Assembly: GCF_002531825.1 (NCBI RefSeq)
Contig: NZ_NWSX01000001.1
Location: 186,001-250,000, forward strand
Direction of reading: 5' to 3'
DNA from: Rhizobium sp. J15
Lineage (GTDB): Bacteria > Pseudomonadota > Alphaproteobacteria > Rhizobiales > Rhizobiaceae
Length of the DNA stretch: 64,000 bases
This document shows positions 42,383-50,989 of this stretch, piece after piece. Position numbers and translations under genes: made by a program. The notes under the pieces are model-generated. The model worked only from the letters and a program-made list of their open reading frames with translations. It searched no databases and was not told the DNA's origin. Within the stretch, counting starts at the first letter, position 1. Each line of letters starts with the position of its first letter.

Positions 42383-42460
42383 GGTATTCCTCCGTGATGG
42401 GCCCGATTGCATGAGCAGCGAGTGCGGCCGGCGGTGTTCCGGCCGCACCGTCGCATGGGG

Positions 42461-43195
42461 TCAGATCGTCCAGCCGCCGTCGATGGCGATCGCCTGGCCC
42501 GAGGTGTAGGTCGCGCCGGCGAGATAGACGGCGAGATCGGCGATCTCCTCCGGCGAGCCGAGCCGACCCATCGGCTGGCGCGCGATGAAGGCGGCGCGCG
42601 CTGTGTCGTAATCGCCTTGTGCGCGCATGCGATCCTGCAGCGACGGGCTTTCCACCGTGCCGGGGCAGATGGCGTTGCAGCGGATTCCTTCCGCGACGTA
42701 ATCGGCGGCCACAGCCTTGGTGAGCCCGATGACCGCCGCCTTGGTGACGCCATAGGCGAAGCGGTTCGGCACGCCCTTGATGCTGGAGGCGACGGAGGCC
42801 ATGTTGATGATCGCCCCGTCCTTGCGCTCCAGCATGCCCGGCAGCACGGCGCGGATGGTGCGGATCATGGCCTTGACGTTGAGATCGAAGGCGAATTCGA
42901 GATCGGAATCCTGCATTTCGAGGATCGAGCCGGCATGGACGAAGCCGGCGCAGTTGAACAGCACGTCGACGGCGCCGATTTCGGCGACCAGGGCTTTGAC
43001 CGCATCCCCGTCAAGCACGTTCAGCTTATGCGTGGAAACGCCGGTTTCCGCGGCAAGGGTGGCAAGCGCATCGGTATTGATGTCAGTCGCGTGGACCTTG
43101 GCGCCGGCCGCGGCAAAGGCTGCCGCCGTTGCCCGGCCGATGCCCTGGCCGGCGGCGGTGATGAGAACGGTCTTGCCGGAAAGTCTGTCTGTCAT
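42461..43195 (-). CDS. SDR dehydrogenase, probable 2-keto-3-deoxy-L-fuconate dehydrogenase
   Basis: A 244-residue short-chain dehydrogenase with the NAD motif ITAAGQGIGRA, D38 for NAD preference (HATDINTD), NCAG and the catalytic S..Y...K (MASVAS, FAYGVTKAA). It resembles the BDH2/DHRS6-like dehydrogenases found in fucose clusters, which oxidise 2-keto-3-deoxy-L-fuconate. It lies upstream of fuconate dehydratase on the same strand and is divergent from the IclR regulator. Confidence 0.85.
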   Translation of the reverse strand: MTDRLSGKTVLITAAGQGIGRATAAAFAAAGAKVHATDINTDALATLAAETGVSTHKLNVLDGDAVKALVAEIGAVDVLFNCAGFVHAGSILEMQDSDLEFAFDLNVKAMIRTIRAVLPGMLERKDGAIINMASVASSIKGVPNRFAYGVTKAAVIGLTKAVAADYVAEGIRCNAICPGTVESPSLQDRMRAQGDYDTARAAFIARQPMGRLGSPEEIADLAVYLAGATYTSGQAIAIDGGWTI

Positions 43196-43496
43196 GTCAC
43201 GGGCCTTTTCTTAATGTGTCTACGCTGGACGATGGAATGCGGCTGTGTCTCCGGTGAAGGCTCGGCCATGATGGAACAGCTCGCGGTCACCGTCTATCGT
43301 TCGCTTTCTTTGCGCGCTTCGACCGGGCTCTGGCAAGGTGCGCGCGGTATGCCATCTTGCGTTCGGGCGGCTTGTCTTCAGCCATGATTTGTCTGTTTAT
43401 AGACAAACAGACGATTGCTCCTGGGTCAAGTGCGAAGTTTTCCTTTTCCGACCGCTGTTCTGCGTATATGCAGAGCAATATTCACAGGAGGAAGGA
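43196..43496. promoter_or_regulatory. Divergent regulatory region of the fucose genes
   Basis: The gap between the divergent dehydrogenase and iclR genes contains a perfect inverted repeat, GTCTGTTT (43391-43398) and AAACAGAC (43405-43412) with six bases between, overlapping another, TTGTCT/AGACAA (43389-43406). A shorter palindrome, TCTGC-GTATAT-GCAGA (43459-43474), lies 23 bases before the iclR start. These are likely binding sites for the IclR regulator. AGGAGGAAGG precedes the iclR start. Confidence 0.7.
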
Positions 43497-44282
43497 ATGG
43501 AGACCGACGAGTCCGACCGCTACCGCGCTCCTGCCCTCGACAAGGGCCTCGATATATTGGAGCTGCTCGCCGGCGTCGACAGCGGCCTCACCCAGGCGGA
43601 GATCGCCAAGCGGCTCGATCGCAGCCCGAATGAATTCTACCGCATGCTCGACCGCCTCGTGCGCCGCGGTTACGTCACCCGGCTGGACGGCGATCGCTAC
43701 TCGCTGACGCTGAAGCTCTTCGGCCTCGCCCAACTGCACGCGCCGGTGCGCCGCCTCGCCTCCTACGCCACGCCGCTGATGCGCGAGCTTGCCCAGCGCA
43801 CCCGCCAGGCCAATCATCTCGCCGTCTTCGATCGCGGCGCGGCCGTCGTCATTGCCCAACAGGAGGCGCCTGACTATTGGGGGTTCTCGATCCGCATCGG
43901 TGCGCATATCAGCCTGTTCGACACCGGCTCGGGCCATGTGCTGCTCGCCTTCCGCAGTGCAGAGGAGCGGGAGATGATGATTTCGGAACATGTGCGCAGC
44001 CGTGCAGACATCGAGCTTGGCGCCGAATTCTACGACCGTCTCGACCAGATCCGCGAGCGCGGCTACGAGATGATGGCGAGTGCCCAGACCGCCGGCGTCT
44101 ATAATCTCTCCGCGCCGGTTCTCGGGCCGGACCGGCGCTGCATCGCCGCCCTCACCTGCCCTTTCATCGCGCTCGTGAATGCGCCTTCGGCACCCGATAT
44201 CAGCCAGACGATCGCGCTGGTGCAGAAGACTGCCGCCCAGCTTTCTCTGCTCGCCGGCGCCGACGTCGCCAACCCCGCCTGA
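43497..44282 (+). CDS. IclR-family transcriptional regulator
   Basis: A 261-residue protein with an N-terminal winged helix (ALDKGLDILELLAGVDSGLTQAEIAKRLDRSPNEFYRMLDRLVRRGYV) and an IclR effector domain (LMRELAQRTRQANHLAVFDRGAAVVIAQ, GSGHVLLAF, SAPVLGPDRRCIAALTCPF). The ATG at 43497 follows a strong ribosome site. It is flanked by fucose genes on both sides, so it probably responds to a fucose pathway intermediate. Confidence 0.93.
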   Translation: METDESDRYRAPALDKGLDILELLAGVDSGLTQAEIAKRLDRSPNEFYRMLDRLVRRGYVTRLDGDRYSLTLKLFGLAQLHAPVRRLASYATPLMRELAQRTRQANHLAVFDRGAAVVIAQQEAPDYWGFSIRIGAHISLFDTGSGHVLLAFRSAEEREMMISEHVRSRADIELGAEFYDRLDQIRERGYEMMASAQTAGVYNLSAPVLGPDRRCIAALTCPFIALVNAPSAPDISQTIALVQKTAAQLSLLAGADVANPA

Positions 44283-44358
44283 GGGCCGGGAATTTCTATT
44301 TGAACAATCCATTCACCGGGGATAGGTTGCCGCAACCACACTCCTGGAGGAGAAGAGC

Positions 44359-45195
44359 GTGCTCATCGATACCCATCTGCACATTATCGACCGGTCGGCG
44401 CTGCCCTATCCGTGGCTTTCAAGCGTGCCCGCTCTCGATCACGATTTCCTCTATGAGACCTACGCGACCGAGGCCCGGCGCTGCGGCATCACCAAAGTCC
44501 TGCACATGGAGGTCGATGTCGATCCTGCCGCCATGCAGGCCGAGACCGATCATGTCAGGAGCATTGCGGCGCGCGAGGGGAGCCTGATTGCCGGCGCCAT
44601 CGTCTCCTGCCGGCCGGAAGAGAAGGACTTTGCCGCCTATCTCGAACGGCAAAAGGCCGATCCCTTCGTCAAGGGGTTTCGCCGCGTGCTGCATGTCGTC
44701 CCCGACGATGTGTCCGAAGGCGCCCTCTTCCGTGAAAACATCCGGCGCATAGGCGGCAGCGGCCTGACCTTCGATCTCTGCACGCTGCCGCATCAGGCGG
44801 GCCGCGTGACCGCGCTTATCGATCTTGCGCCGGATGTGCAGTTCGTGCTCGACCATTGCGGCGTGCCCGATATTCGCTCGGATGCCTTTGAACCCTGGAA
44901 GGCCGGCATATCCGAGATTGCGCGTCGGCCGAACGTCGTCTGCAAAGTGTCCGGCGTCGTCGCCTATGCCGACGCCGAAACATGGGCGGCGCAGACGCTG
45001 AAGCCCTATATCGAACATGTCATCGCAAGCTTCGGCTGGGATCGTGTCGTCTGGGGCAGCGACTGGCCGGTCTGCACGCTCGGCGGCGGGCTTTCCACAT
45101 GGGTGGCTGCGACCCATGCTATACTTTCCCTCAGCAGCGAGGCGGAGCGTTCCAAGCTGCTTTTCGCCAACGCCCAGCGCGTCTGGGCGCTTTGA
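44359..45195 (+). CDS. Amidohydrolase-2 family lactonase, probable L-fuconolactonase
   Basis: A 278-residue TIM-barrel hydrolase with the N-terminal metal motif DTHLHI, FVLDHCGVPD and the C-terminal VVWGSDWPVCTLGG, all typical of L-fuconolactonases and L-rhamnono-lactonases. It would open L-fucono-lactone to L-fuconate for the dehydratase. The start is GTG after GGAGGAG. It follows iclR by 76 bases on the same strand. Confidence 0.87.
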   Translation: MLIDTHLHIIDRSALPYPWLSSVPALDHDFLYETYATEARRCGITKVLHMEVDVDPAAMQAETDHVRSIAAREGSLIAGAIVSCRPEEKDFAAYLERQKADPFVKGFRRVLHVVPDDVSEGALFRENIRRIGGSGLTFDLCTLPHQAGRVTALIDLAPDVQFVLDHCGVPDIRSDAFEPWKAGISEIARRPNVVCKVSGVVAYADAETWAAQTLKPYIEHVIASFGWDRVVWGSDWPVCTLGGGLSTWVAATHAILSLSSEAERSKLLFANAQRVWAL

Positions 45196-45663
45196 AGCAC
45201 GTCGCGATCTTTCAGACGAGCTCGCCGTGCTTCAGGTCTTTGTTCTTACGCGTGTCGTTATCGCAAAACCGCCTACACTTTTGCGCGACACGCTTTAATC
45301 TTCCATTTACGCAGTTTCCGGCAATGCTTCGCGCGTTGCTGGAGAAATCGCTGCGTATGTCTGTGGCTTCCAGGCCTGAGGAATCAAAGCGTTCCGCTTT
45401 GTCTTCGAATCACGGAAGTGCTCTATCGCTTGGTTTTCGCGCAGAACCCCTACACACTTTTACCTAGATCCGCAGAACGACGTATCCCACAAAAGTGCTA
45501 CTTTGGCATGTTTTTTGCTGATGATAGAATGAAGCGTGCCGTTGTTTCGGTTTGGGACGACCTACAACCAAGCAATTGCTAGCTTTATTCATCTCGGGTA
45601 GAAGTTGTCAGGCAGGGATATGGCGAATAACCTCATGTCCACTGTCCTCAGGAGGGAAAAGAA
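45196..45663. other. Intergenic region with rhizobial-type hairpin repeats
   Basis: About 470 bases with no convincing gene. It contains a nested inverted repeat at 45251-45292 (described separately) and a related degenerate stretch near 45434-45475 (TTTTCGCGCAGAACCCCTACACACTTTTA). The last 100 bases are AT-rich and should hold the promoter of the following regulator; CAGGAGGGA precedes its start. Confidence 0.55.
45251..45292. repeat. Nested inverted repeat, rhizobial intergenic type
   Basis: CGTGTCG (45251-45257) pairs with CGACACG (45286-45292), and inside it GCAAAA (45263-45268) pairs with TTTTGC (45279-45284). The core GCAAAACCGC...CACTTTTGCGCGACA resembles a short repeat common between genes in Rhizobiaceae. 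It may also act as a terminator for the lactonase gene 55 bases upstream. Confidence 0.55.
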
Positions 45664-46068
45664 ATGAAAGAAGAACCGCATGCAGTGGATGTTCACGTCG
45701 GAAAGACGATCCGTATACAGCGTCTGCTGAGGAAGGTTTCTCAGACGGAACTGGGCGAACGTGTGGGCGTCACGTTCCAACAGATCCAGAAATACGAAAA
45801 GGGCTCCAACCGCGTTTCCGCCAGCATGCTGGTTGAAATCGCCGGTGCTCTGAAGGTCGATGTCAGAACGTTCTTTGACGATCTGTCCGCTCCTGATACA
45901 GCCAACGATAATCCGGCTCCCAGCGAGGAATTCATTATCTCGCGCGAGGGCGTGCTTCTCAACGCTGCGTTTTTCTCGATCAAGAACGAAGCTCTTCGCA
46001 AGAAGATCCTGAAGCTCGTCCAGGCGATCGCCCACACCGAACAGTTGGAAGGCGACGCGGCCGAATAA
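45664..46068 (+). CDS. PraR-like XRE-family regulator
   Basis: A 134-residue protein with an N-terminal helix-turn-helix of the Cro/CI type (VGKTIRIQRLLRKVSQTELGERVGVTFQQIQKYEKGSNRVSASMLVEIAGALKV) and a short C-terminal extension (REGVLLNAAFFSIKNEALRKKILKLVQAIA). This layout is that of rhizobial PraR-type regulators, which control attachment and quorum sensing; whether this is PraR or a paralogue cannot be decided here. Confidence 0.85.
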   Translation: MKEEPHAVDVHVGKTIRIQRLLRKVSQTELGERVGVTFQQIQKYEKGSNRVSASMLVEIAGALKVDVRTFFDDLSAPDTANDNPAPSEEFIISREGVLLNAAFFSIKNEALRKKILKLVQAIAHTEQLEGDAAE

Positions 46069-46153
46069 ACTGCCTTTCACGCGACCTCACGGACCGCATG
46101 AGAATCAATCGGGGTCAATTGCCATCGATCGGATCAATGTCCGTTGATCGGGT

Positions 46154-46420
46154 TTAATGGCGATCGATCAGGATCAGATTCTCGCTGGCATCCTTCATTG
46201 CGATCTTGGCCTTGCTGCCGAGCAGCTTCTCGAGATTGACGTCAAGCTCCCTGTCGGGATCTATGCCGTCCCAATCGATGACGACCTGCAGCAGTGCCAT
46301 GTTCGTCAGGTGCATCAGATTACGCAGCTGAAGTTTTTCAGCCTCCTCCTTGGCTGCCGACAGCAGCCGGAAGATCCTTGCGTATTCGCTGCCTGTACCC
46401 TCGGTATGTTGTTCAAACAT
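46154..46420 (-). CDS. Small protein of unknown function downstream of tfuA
   Basis: An 88-residue acidic, helical protein (IFRLLSAAKEEAEKLQLRNLMHLTNMALLQVVIDWDGI) with a good ribosome site (GAGGCGGGAACG before ATG). I do not recognise it. It follows the TfuA gene by 66 bases on the same strand, so it may belong to the YcaO-TfuA operon. Its 3' end merges into imperfect GATCGG-rich repeats at about 46105-46190. Confidence 0.6.
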   Translation of the reverse strand: MFEQHTEGTGSEYARIFRLLSAAKEEAEKLQLRNLMHLTNMALLQVVIDWDGIDPDRELDVNLEKLLGSKAKIAMKDASENLILIDRH

Positions 46421-46486
46421 CGTTCCCGCCTCGTTGGTCGTGAAACCCTACGATTCCATCGCCAGTACATCTTTCTGCCGCGACCG

Positions 46487-47233
46487 TTATTCTAGCGTTA
46501 CAGGAGTCACATTCCGCGTGATTTCGGCATGCAAGAGTTCCCAGTGGGAAGTCGCGGCAAAGCGCCAGTCACGGTCGACGGGAAGGAATTCGTCCCGGCG
46601 CAGCCATTCCAGCACCAGCCGGGCATCGTTGCGTTTGCGTTCGACGCGGTTGTTGCGGATAGCGGCGAGGATGTGATCGCGGCGCGGCTTGCGGCCGAAA
46701 TGGCATTCATCGACCGCCTTCGCATAGGTGCGCTCGGAAAAATGCAGGAAGCGGCCGGCAAGCAGCAGTTTCTTGCGCTCGCCGGGTGAGATATCGCCGT
46801 TGGCGTAGAGCGCGTCGATCGTCGGCTCGAAATCGACCCAGGGCACGGAAAGCGGCAGCCAGCCGAGTTCCTGCGGCGCGTGCACCAGGGCGACGGCCTC
46901 GTCGTCGAGCAGCCGTCCGGTCTCGTAATCCTCGAAGATCGAGCCGATCCCGACCATGCCGAAGGGAGCGCATTCGGCTGCCCGCAACGCACCCATGCTG
47001 GCGCCGCCGGCGACGGCGACATTCTGTTCGAGTGCGTAGAGGATTTCCTTGTGCCAGACCGACGGCAGATCACCGAAATAGCCGTCAACGAGGCCGATCG
47101 CGGTGGCGCCGTCCTCGACGGCTTTCAGGATGTCGCCGCAGGCGGCCGGCGGCCGGAAGTCGATGCAGGAAGATCCCGCCCTTGCCGCGGCGAGATCGCT
47201 TCCCAGGCTCGGGCCGACGAACAGCACCTTCAT
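46487..47233 (-). CDS. TfuA-like protein
   Basis: A 248-residue protein matching the TfuA family: MKVLFVGPSLG, the mid-region AIGLVDGYFGDLPSVWHKEILYALEQNVAVAGGASMGALRAAEC and FGMVGIGSIFEDYETGRLLDDEAVALVHAP. TfuA partners YcaO enzymes and is thought to supply sulfide for peptide thioamidation, as in thioviridamide biosynthesis and methyl-CoM reductase modification. Its ATG overlaps the ycaO stop as ATGA (47230-47233). The upstream open frame extension overlaps ycaO entirely and is a shadow. Confidence 0.9.
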   Translation of the reverse strand: MKVLFVGPSLGSDLAAARAGSSCIDFRPPAACGDILKAVEDGATAIGLVDGYFGDLPSVWHKEILYALEQNVAVAGGASMGALRAAECAPFGMVGIGSIFEDYETGRLLDDEAVALVHAPQELGWLPLSVPWVDFEPTIDALYANGDISPGERKKLLLAGRFLHFSERTYAKAVDECHFGRKPRRDHILAAIRNNRVERKRNDARLVLEWLRRDEFLPVDRDWRFAATSHWELLHAEITRNVTPVTLE

Positions 47234-48492
47234 GATTGAGCTCCCCTCATGGTGTTGACCGCGCGCATGCCGAGCTGGATGTACTGGCCCGATATATCGA
47301 CCTCCAGACCCGGTACGATCACCCTGACGACGGAGACCGGCAGGGCCTGGTGGGCAAACGGCACGACGACGATCTGCTCGATGCCGGTGGCCGCCAGCCG
47401 GCCGGCAATATGCGCGTTGGTTTCCTGGATCGTCGCCGGGCGGCGATGACGGGGCTGGAATGCGCGCATCCGGCCGCCGCCTTCGCAAAGCTCGACCACC
47501 TGCTGCATCGCCGCACTTTGATCGAGTCGCTGATAGATGCGCGGCGAGAAATCGTCGCGGCTGCCGGCGATCGCGGTCAGCCGGCTCTGCGCCGCCTCGG
47601 TGATGGCGCGCAGCGCGGCGCGCACGGGATCGGGATGGCAGCCGCAGCCGCCGCAGACATGCGACCAGCGCGCATCGACACGATCGGAAAGATTGCCGGG
47701 CATGATGACGGCGAGAAATGCGGGAACGCCGATGTCGGTGGTCATGTCGAGCAGCAGCAGCCGCATGCCGGCGCGGGCGATCCGGTCGGTCATGATGTCG
47801 ATGACGGTGTCGCCGAAGGAGGCGGGGTCGATGCGGCTTTCCTTCAGGCGTTCCGGCGATTTCAGCTGGGTCAGGGCCCAGGCATCGCGCTCGACCAGTT
47901 CGCAAAGCCCATGCAGGACCGCTTCGGATGGCGTATTGCCGGAGGCAAGACCGTCGCTCGACTGCTCGAAGCCCGGCGGCCTCTCGCCGCGATGGTCGAG
48001 GCCGACGAGCCACCAGGGCACGAAAACGGTGCTGCCGGAAAGGATATCGAGGCCGGAGCACCAGGGAATGGGGCTTTTGCCGATCTCGTCGGGGGCGCAG
48101 CGTGCGACATTGTCGAGATCGATCATGGCGGCGCGCTCGGCCCTCATGCTCTCGACCGTCGCCTGCGTCAGATCGGCGGGCGGAATTTCCGCGATCCGCG
48201 TCTCGATCGCCTCCATGGCAGCCGAGGTCATGGCGGCCTCGTTGTCGATGCCCTTGCCCTGAAAGACCGAGAGCGTATGGCTGTTCGGCCGGGTCGCGAA
48301 GGCGACCGGAATGTTCAGGACATCGAGCGCGGTCAGAAGGCCGACCCGCGTGATGCCGAATTCACGCAGATACGGCCTGATCGCAGCCAGCGTCTGGGCC
48401 GGCGTGACTGCGCGGTCATGATATTCGCTGACGCCGGCCGATGATCGTTTGAGGTCACCGGCAAGCGTCTCAAGATCGGCGAAAGCGGACAT
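47230..48492 (-). CDS. YcaO-domain peptide-modifying enzyme
   Basis: A 420-residue YcaO protein. Recognisable segments are VAFATRPNSHTLSVFQGKGIDNEAAMTSAAMEAIETRIAE, GLASGNTPSEAVLHGLCELVERDAW and AALRAITEAAQSRL, which carry the ATP/Mg-binding residues of the family. YcaO enzymes activate peptide backbone amides with ATP to form azolines, amidines or thioamides. Its ATG lies 12 bases after the small peptide gene, and its ribosome site (TAAGGA) overlaps that gene's stop codon. It is followed by tfuA with a four-base overlap. Confidence 0.92.
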   Translation of the reverse strand: MSAFADLETLAGDLKRSSAGVSEYHDRAVTPAQTLAAIRPYLREFGITRVGLLTALDVLNIPVAFATRPNSHTLSVFQGKGIDNEAAMTSAAMEAIETRIAEIPPADLTQATVESMRAERAAMIDLDNVARCAPDEIGKSPIPWCSGLDILSGSTVFVPWWLVGLDHRGERPPGFEQSSDGLASGNTPSEAVLHGLCELVERDAWALTQLKSPERLKESRIDPASFGDTVIDIMTDRIARAGMRLLLLDMTTDIGVPAFLAVIMPGNLSDRVDARWSHVCGGCGCHPDPVRAALRAITEAAQSRLTAIAGSRDDFSPRIYQRLDQSAAMQQVVELCEGGGRMRAFQPRHRRPATIQETNAHIAGRLAATGIEQIVVVPFAHQALPVSVVRVIVPGLEVDISGQYIQLGMRAVNTMRGAQS

Positions 48493-48504
48493 ACAATATC
48501 GTCC

Positions 48505-48648
48505 TTAGCGGAATTTCAGAGCATGCGTCAGGTTTTCGAGGGCATTGGCGGAAACGTTGAGCTCGTCCTGTTTCATGGCTGCCCTGGCAGCTGCAGAGAA
48601 GCGCAGCGACTGAGCCTGAACTTGGATGGTTTCAGCATTCGTCTTCAT
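48505..48648 (-). CDS. 47-residue peptide, candidate YcaO-TfuA substrate
   Basis: A 47-codon gene from ATG 48648 to TAA 48505, starting MKTNAETIQVQAQSLRFSAA and ending NLTHALKFR. GGAG sits nine bases before the ATG. It is the first gene of the tight peptide-ycaO-tfuA operon, the position of a RiPP precursor. It has no cysteine, only Ser/Thr and many Ala, Gln and Asn, so azole chemistry on Cys is excluded while backbone thioamidation remains possible. No Gly-Gly leader site is seen. Function as a precursor is inferred from position. Confidence 0.72.
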   Translation of the reverse strand: MKTNAETIQVQAQSLRFSAAARAAMKQDELNVSANALENLTHALKFR

Positions 48649-48754
48649 GTTCGATCTCCGATTGTTCGGACAGCTTGTTGCTGTCGTTAGCGGTCGGAGG
48701 GAAACATTGCCCGCGTCATTTAAGCGTTACAGGCTTCGTTAAAAGGCGATGCAA

Positions 48755-50707
48755 TCAGGGTAGACCGGCAAGCTGCAGGCCATGAATCAGCGCTTCCGTG
48801 TAACGGGGATCGCGATCCGGGACGAAGTGGCGGATATCCTCGCTGCGGAAATCCGGGAAATTCTCGAGGACGACCCTGGCGTAATGTCCAGCTTTCTTCA
48901 TATCGCCCGCCATCGCATGGGCGGCGGCGAGCAGGCGAGCGGTCGCCTGTTTGGAGTTTACCGGCTCTAGCGCCTCGATCGTCTTCTTGTAATCTTCACG
49001 GTCGAAATGAATGCCGCCGAGATTCCAGTAATAATAGTCCGGCGGCAGGGGATTCAGTCTGAAGGCGGCTTGGTTCAGCTCCAGTGCCTTGTCGAAATCA
49101 CCATTGTGGCACAGGGCATCGGCATAGTCCGCAAGGATATCGGCATCGTTCGGATTGAGATCCTGGGCCTGCTGGAAATATTCCAGACTCTCGTCGAAAC
49201 GGCGGCGGTAAAGCGCCACGAAGCCGAGTTCGCGATAAGCCCGGCCGCTGTTCGGGTCGGACTGCTGCGCCAGCCGGGCAGCCCCGTTCGCCTCGTCGAG
49301 CAGTTCGGTATCCTGCATGCCGCGGATCAGCCATTCCATGCCGAGCGCGCGTGACACGCCGGCATGGGCGGCCGAGAAGTGTTCATAACGGTTGAGCGAG
49401 GATTTGAACCATTTGCGGGCCTGGCGCAGGTGTTGCAGGTCGGTCTTCGCGATCAGCCGCTTGCCTTCCAGGTAGAGACGGTAGGCGGAGGCCGGCGCAT
49501 CGCCGATCGGCATCGCCAGTTCGTGGCGCTCGATGGTATCGGCGAGCGAGGAGACGATCCGTCGCGTCAGATGCGCGAAGGATTCGCTGATCTTCTGCAT
49601 CACCAGCGGCAGTTCCAGCGCCCAGATCACTTCCGACGTGGTCGTCCGCGTCAGGCGGCAGGTCGCATAGACATCCTCGTCGCGGCCCTGGATGGTGACG
49701 TAGACCGCATAGTCGAAGCTGAGGTCGAGCGGGCCGGGCATGGCGCGCGCCGGATCGACCGAGCGGCTGAGGATCTCGAGGCTGGTATGCGCCGCGATGA
49801 CCTTGAAGCCGCGCTGCTGGCTGAGGCCGATGGTGACGTCTTCGAGAAGCGCCCTGCCGACGCGCTCCATCAGCGGATCGGTAAAGATGCTTTCCGGCGG
49901 CAGGATGATGATGCGCGGCTGGCCGAGCATATCGGCGAACATGCCTGGCGCGGACGGACGCTCCGGCGCTGCGGCTTGTGCTGGCGGGATCAGGCCGAGT
50001 TCGCGGGCGAGCGCCGTGGTGCTTTCCTCCGGCTCGGTGTCGAACTCGTCCTTCAGCTGGCTCTTGCACTTAAGATAGGCCTGACGCGCCGCGGCCGGAT
50101 CGTTCATCCCGACATGCAGGCGCATCAAGGCGCGATAGGCCGTTTCGCTGGCCGGGTCGAGTTCCAGCAGGCGCCTGGCAAGTGCGACCTGCTCCTCATC
50201 CGACCTGTCTTCGGCAGTTTCGACCAGCCGGGTGAGATGGGTCGAACGCAATTCGTCGATACGCTGGCGCTCGAAGGTCAGCCAGTCCTCGGCGCCTTGC
50301 GTCGGCGATTTCGCGCCTTCCAGCAATTCGCCGTTGAGGATACTGCTGTCTTCGGGGGCAAGCGGCCCTTTCTGCTTCAGGATGCGAACGTCGATCTCCC
50401 AGCCGTCGGCAAGGCCGATATGGGTCCTTGTCGCGGCGAGCAGCGGGGGAAGGTCGGCGGGAATGCTCTGCTCGATGCGCGCCAGCAGCTGGCGCAGGCT
50501 GCCCGCCCGCTTTTCCGGCAGTTCGGATTGCCAGAGCTGCCGCCTGATCGTTTCGCGGTCGAGTTCGAGATTGGATTCGGCGGCGAGCATGGCGAGGAGA
50601 AAATAGGATTTCTCCGGCAAGGGGAGCTCTCTCCCCGCCGCCATCAATCGCGGTCTTCCGAGCAGGCAGAGCCTGTTCGTCGACACCTCTGCGGATGTCT
50701 CTTGCAT
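48755..50707 (-). CDS. BTAD/SARP-like regulator with C-terminal TPR repeats
   Basis: A 650-residue protein. The N-terminus (LCLLGRPRLMAAGRELPLPEKSYFLLAMLAAESNLELDRETIRRQLW) is an OmpR-like winged helix of the SARP type, followed by a BTAD domain (ARRLLELDPASETAYRALMRLHVGMNDPAAARQAYLKCKSQL). A middle domain (RIIILPPESIFTDPLMERVGRALLEDVTIGLSQQ) resembles adenylate-cyclase-associated regulators, and the C-terminus has TPR repeats (AYRELGFVALYRRRFDESLEYFQQAQDLNPNDAD). The start MQETSAEV at 50707 is preferred. It lies 106 bases upstream of the peptide gene on the same strand and probably activates it. Confidence 0.85.
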   Translation of the reverse strand: MQETSAEVSTNRLCLLGRPRLMAAGRELPLPEKSYFLLAMLAAESNLELDRETIRRQLWQSELPEKRAGSLRQLLARIEQSIPADLPPLLAATRTHIGLADGWEIDVRILKQKGPLAPEDSSILNGELLEGAKSPTQGAEDWLTFERQRIDELRSTHLTRLVETAEDRSDEEQVALARRLLELDPASETAYRALMRLHVGMNDPAAARQAYLKCKSQLKDEFDTEPEESTTALARELGLIPPAQAAAPERPSAPGMFADMLGQPRIIILPPESIFTDPLMERVGRALLEDVTIGLSQQRGFKVIAAHTSLEILSRSVDPARAMPGPLDLSFDYAVYVTIQGRDEDVYATCRLTRTTTSEVIWALELPLVMQKISESFAHLTRRIVSSLADTIERHELAMPIGDAPASAYRLYLEGKRLIAKTDLQHLRQARKWFKSSLNRYEHFSAAHAGVSRALGMEWLIRGMQDTELLDEANGAARLAQQSDPNSGRAYRELGFVALYRRRFDESLEYFQQAQDLNPNDADILADYADALCHNGDFDKALELNQAAFRLNPLPPDYYYWNLGGIHFDREDYKKTIEALEPVNSKQATARLLAAAHAMAGDMKKAGHYARVVLENFPDFRSEDIRHFVPDRDPRYTEALIHGLQLAGLP

Positions 50708-50989
50708 TTCGGTTCTCACCCCTGAAGCCCAAGGCGCGCAGAAGCGCCGGCCAGTGGATAGCATGTTAGAGCTATAAGGGCGCCGCGCATAGCGGCTTTG
50801 CTATAAAAAGAAGAATTTTCGTCGAATAATTGCATCTTCTCGCACCGTCTGTGGAGGAAAATGCTTACGAACACTTGATGCGAGATCGCCTCGGTGCCTC
50901 ATTTTGGCACATTATTTGAGTTGTCGCCTTTTTTCACAGCCGGCTATTGCCGTTGGCGCGGATTGAAGATCAAGCGGCACGCCCAGGAA

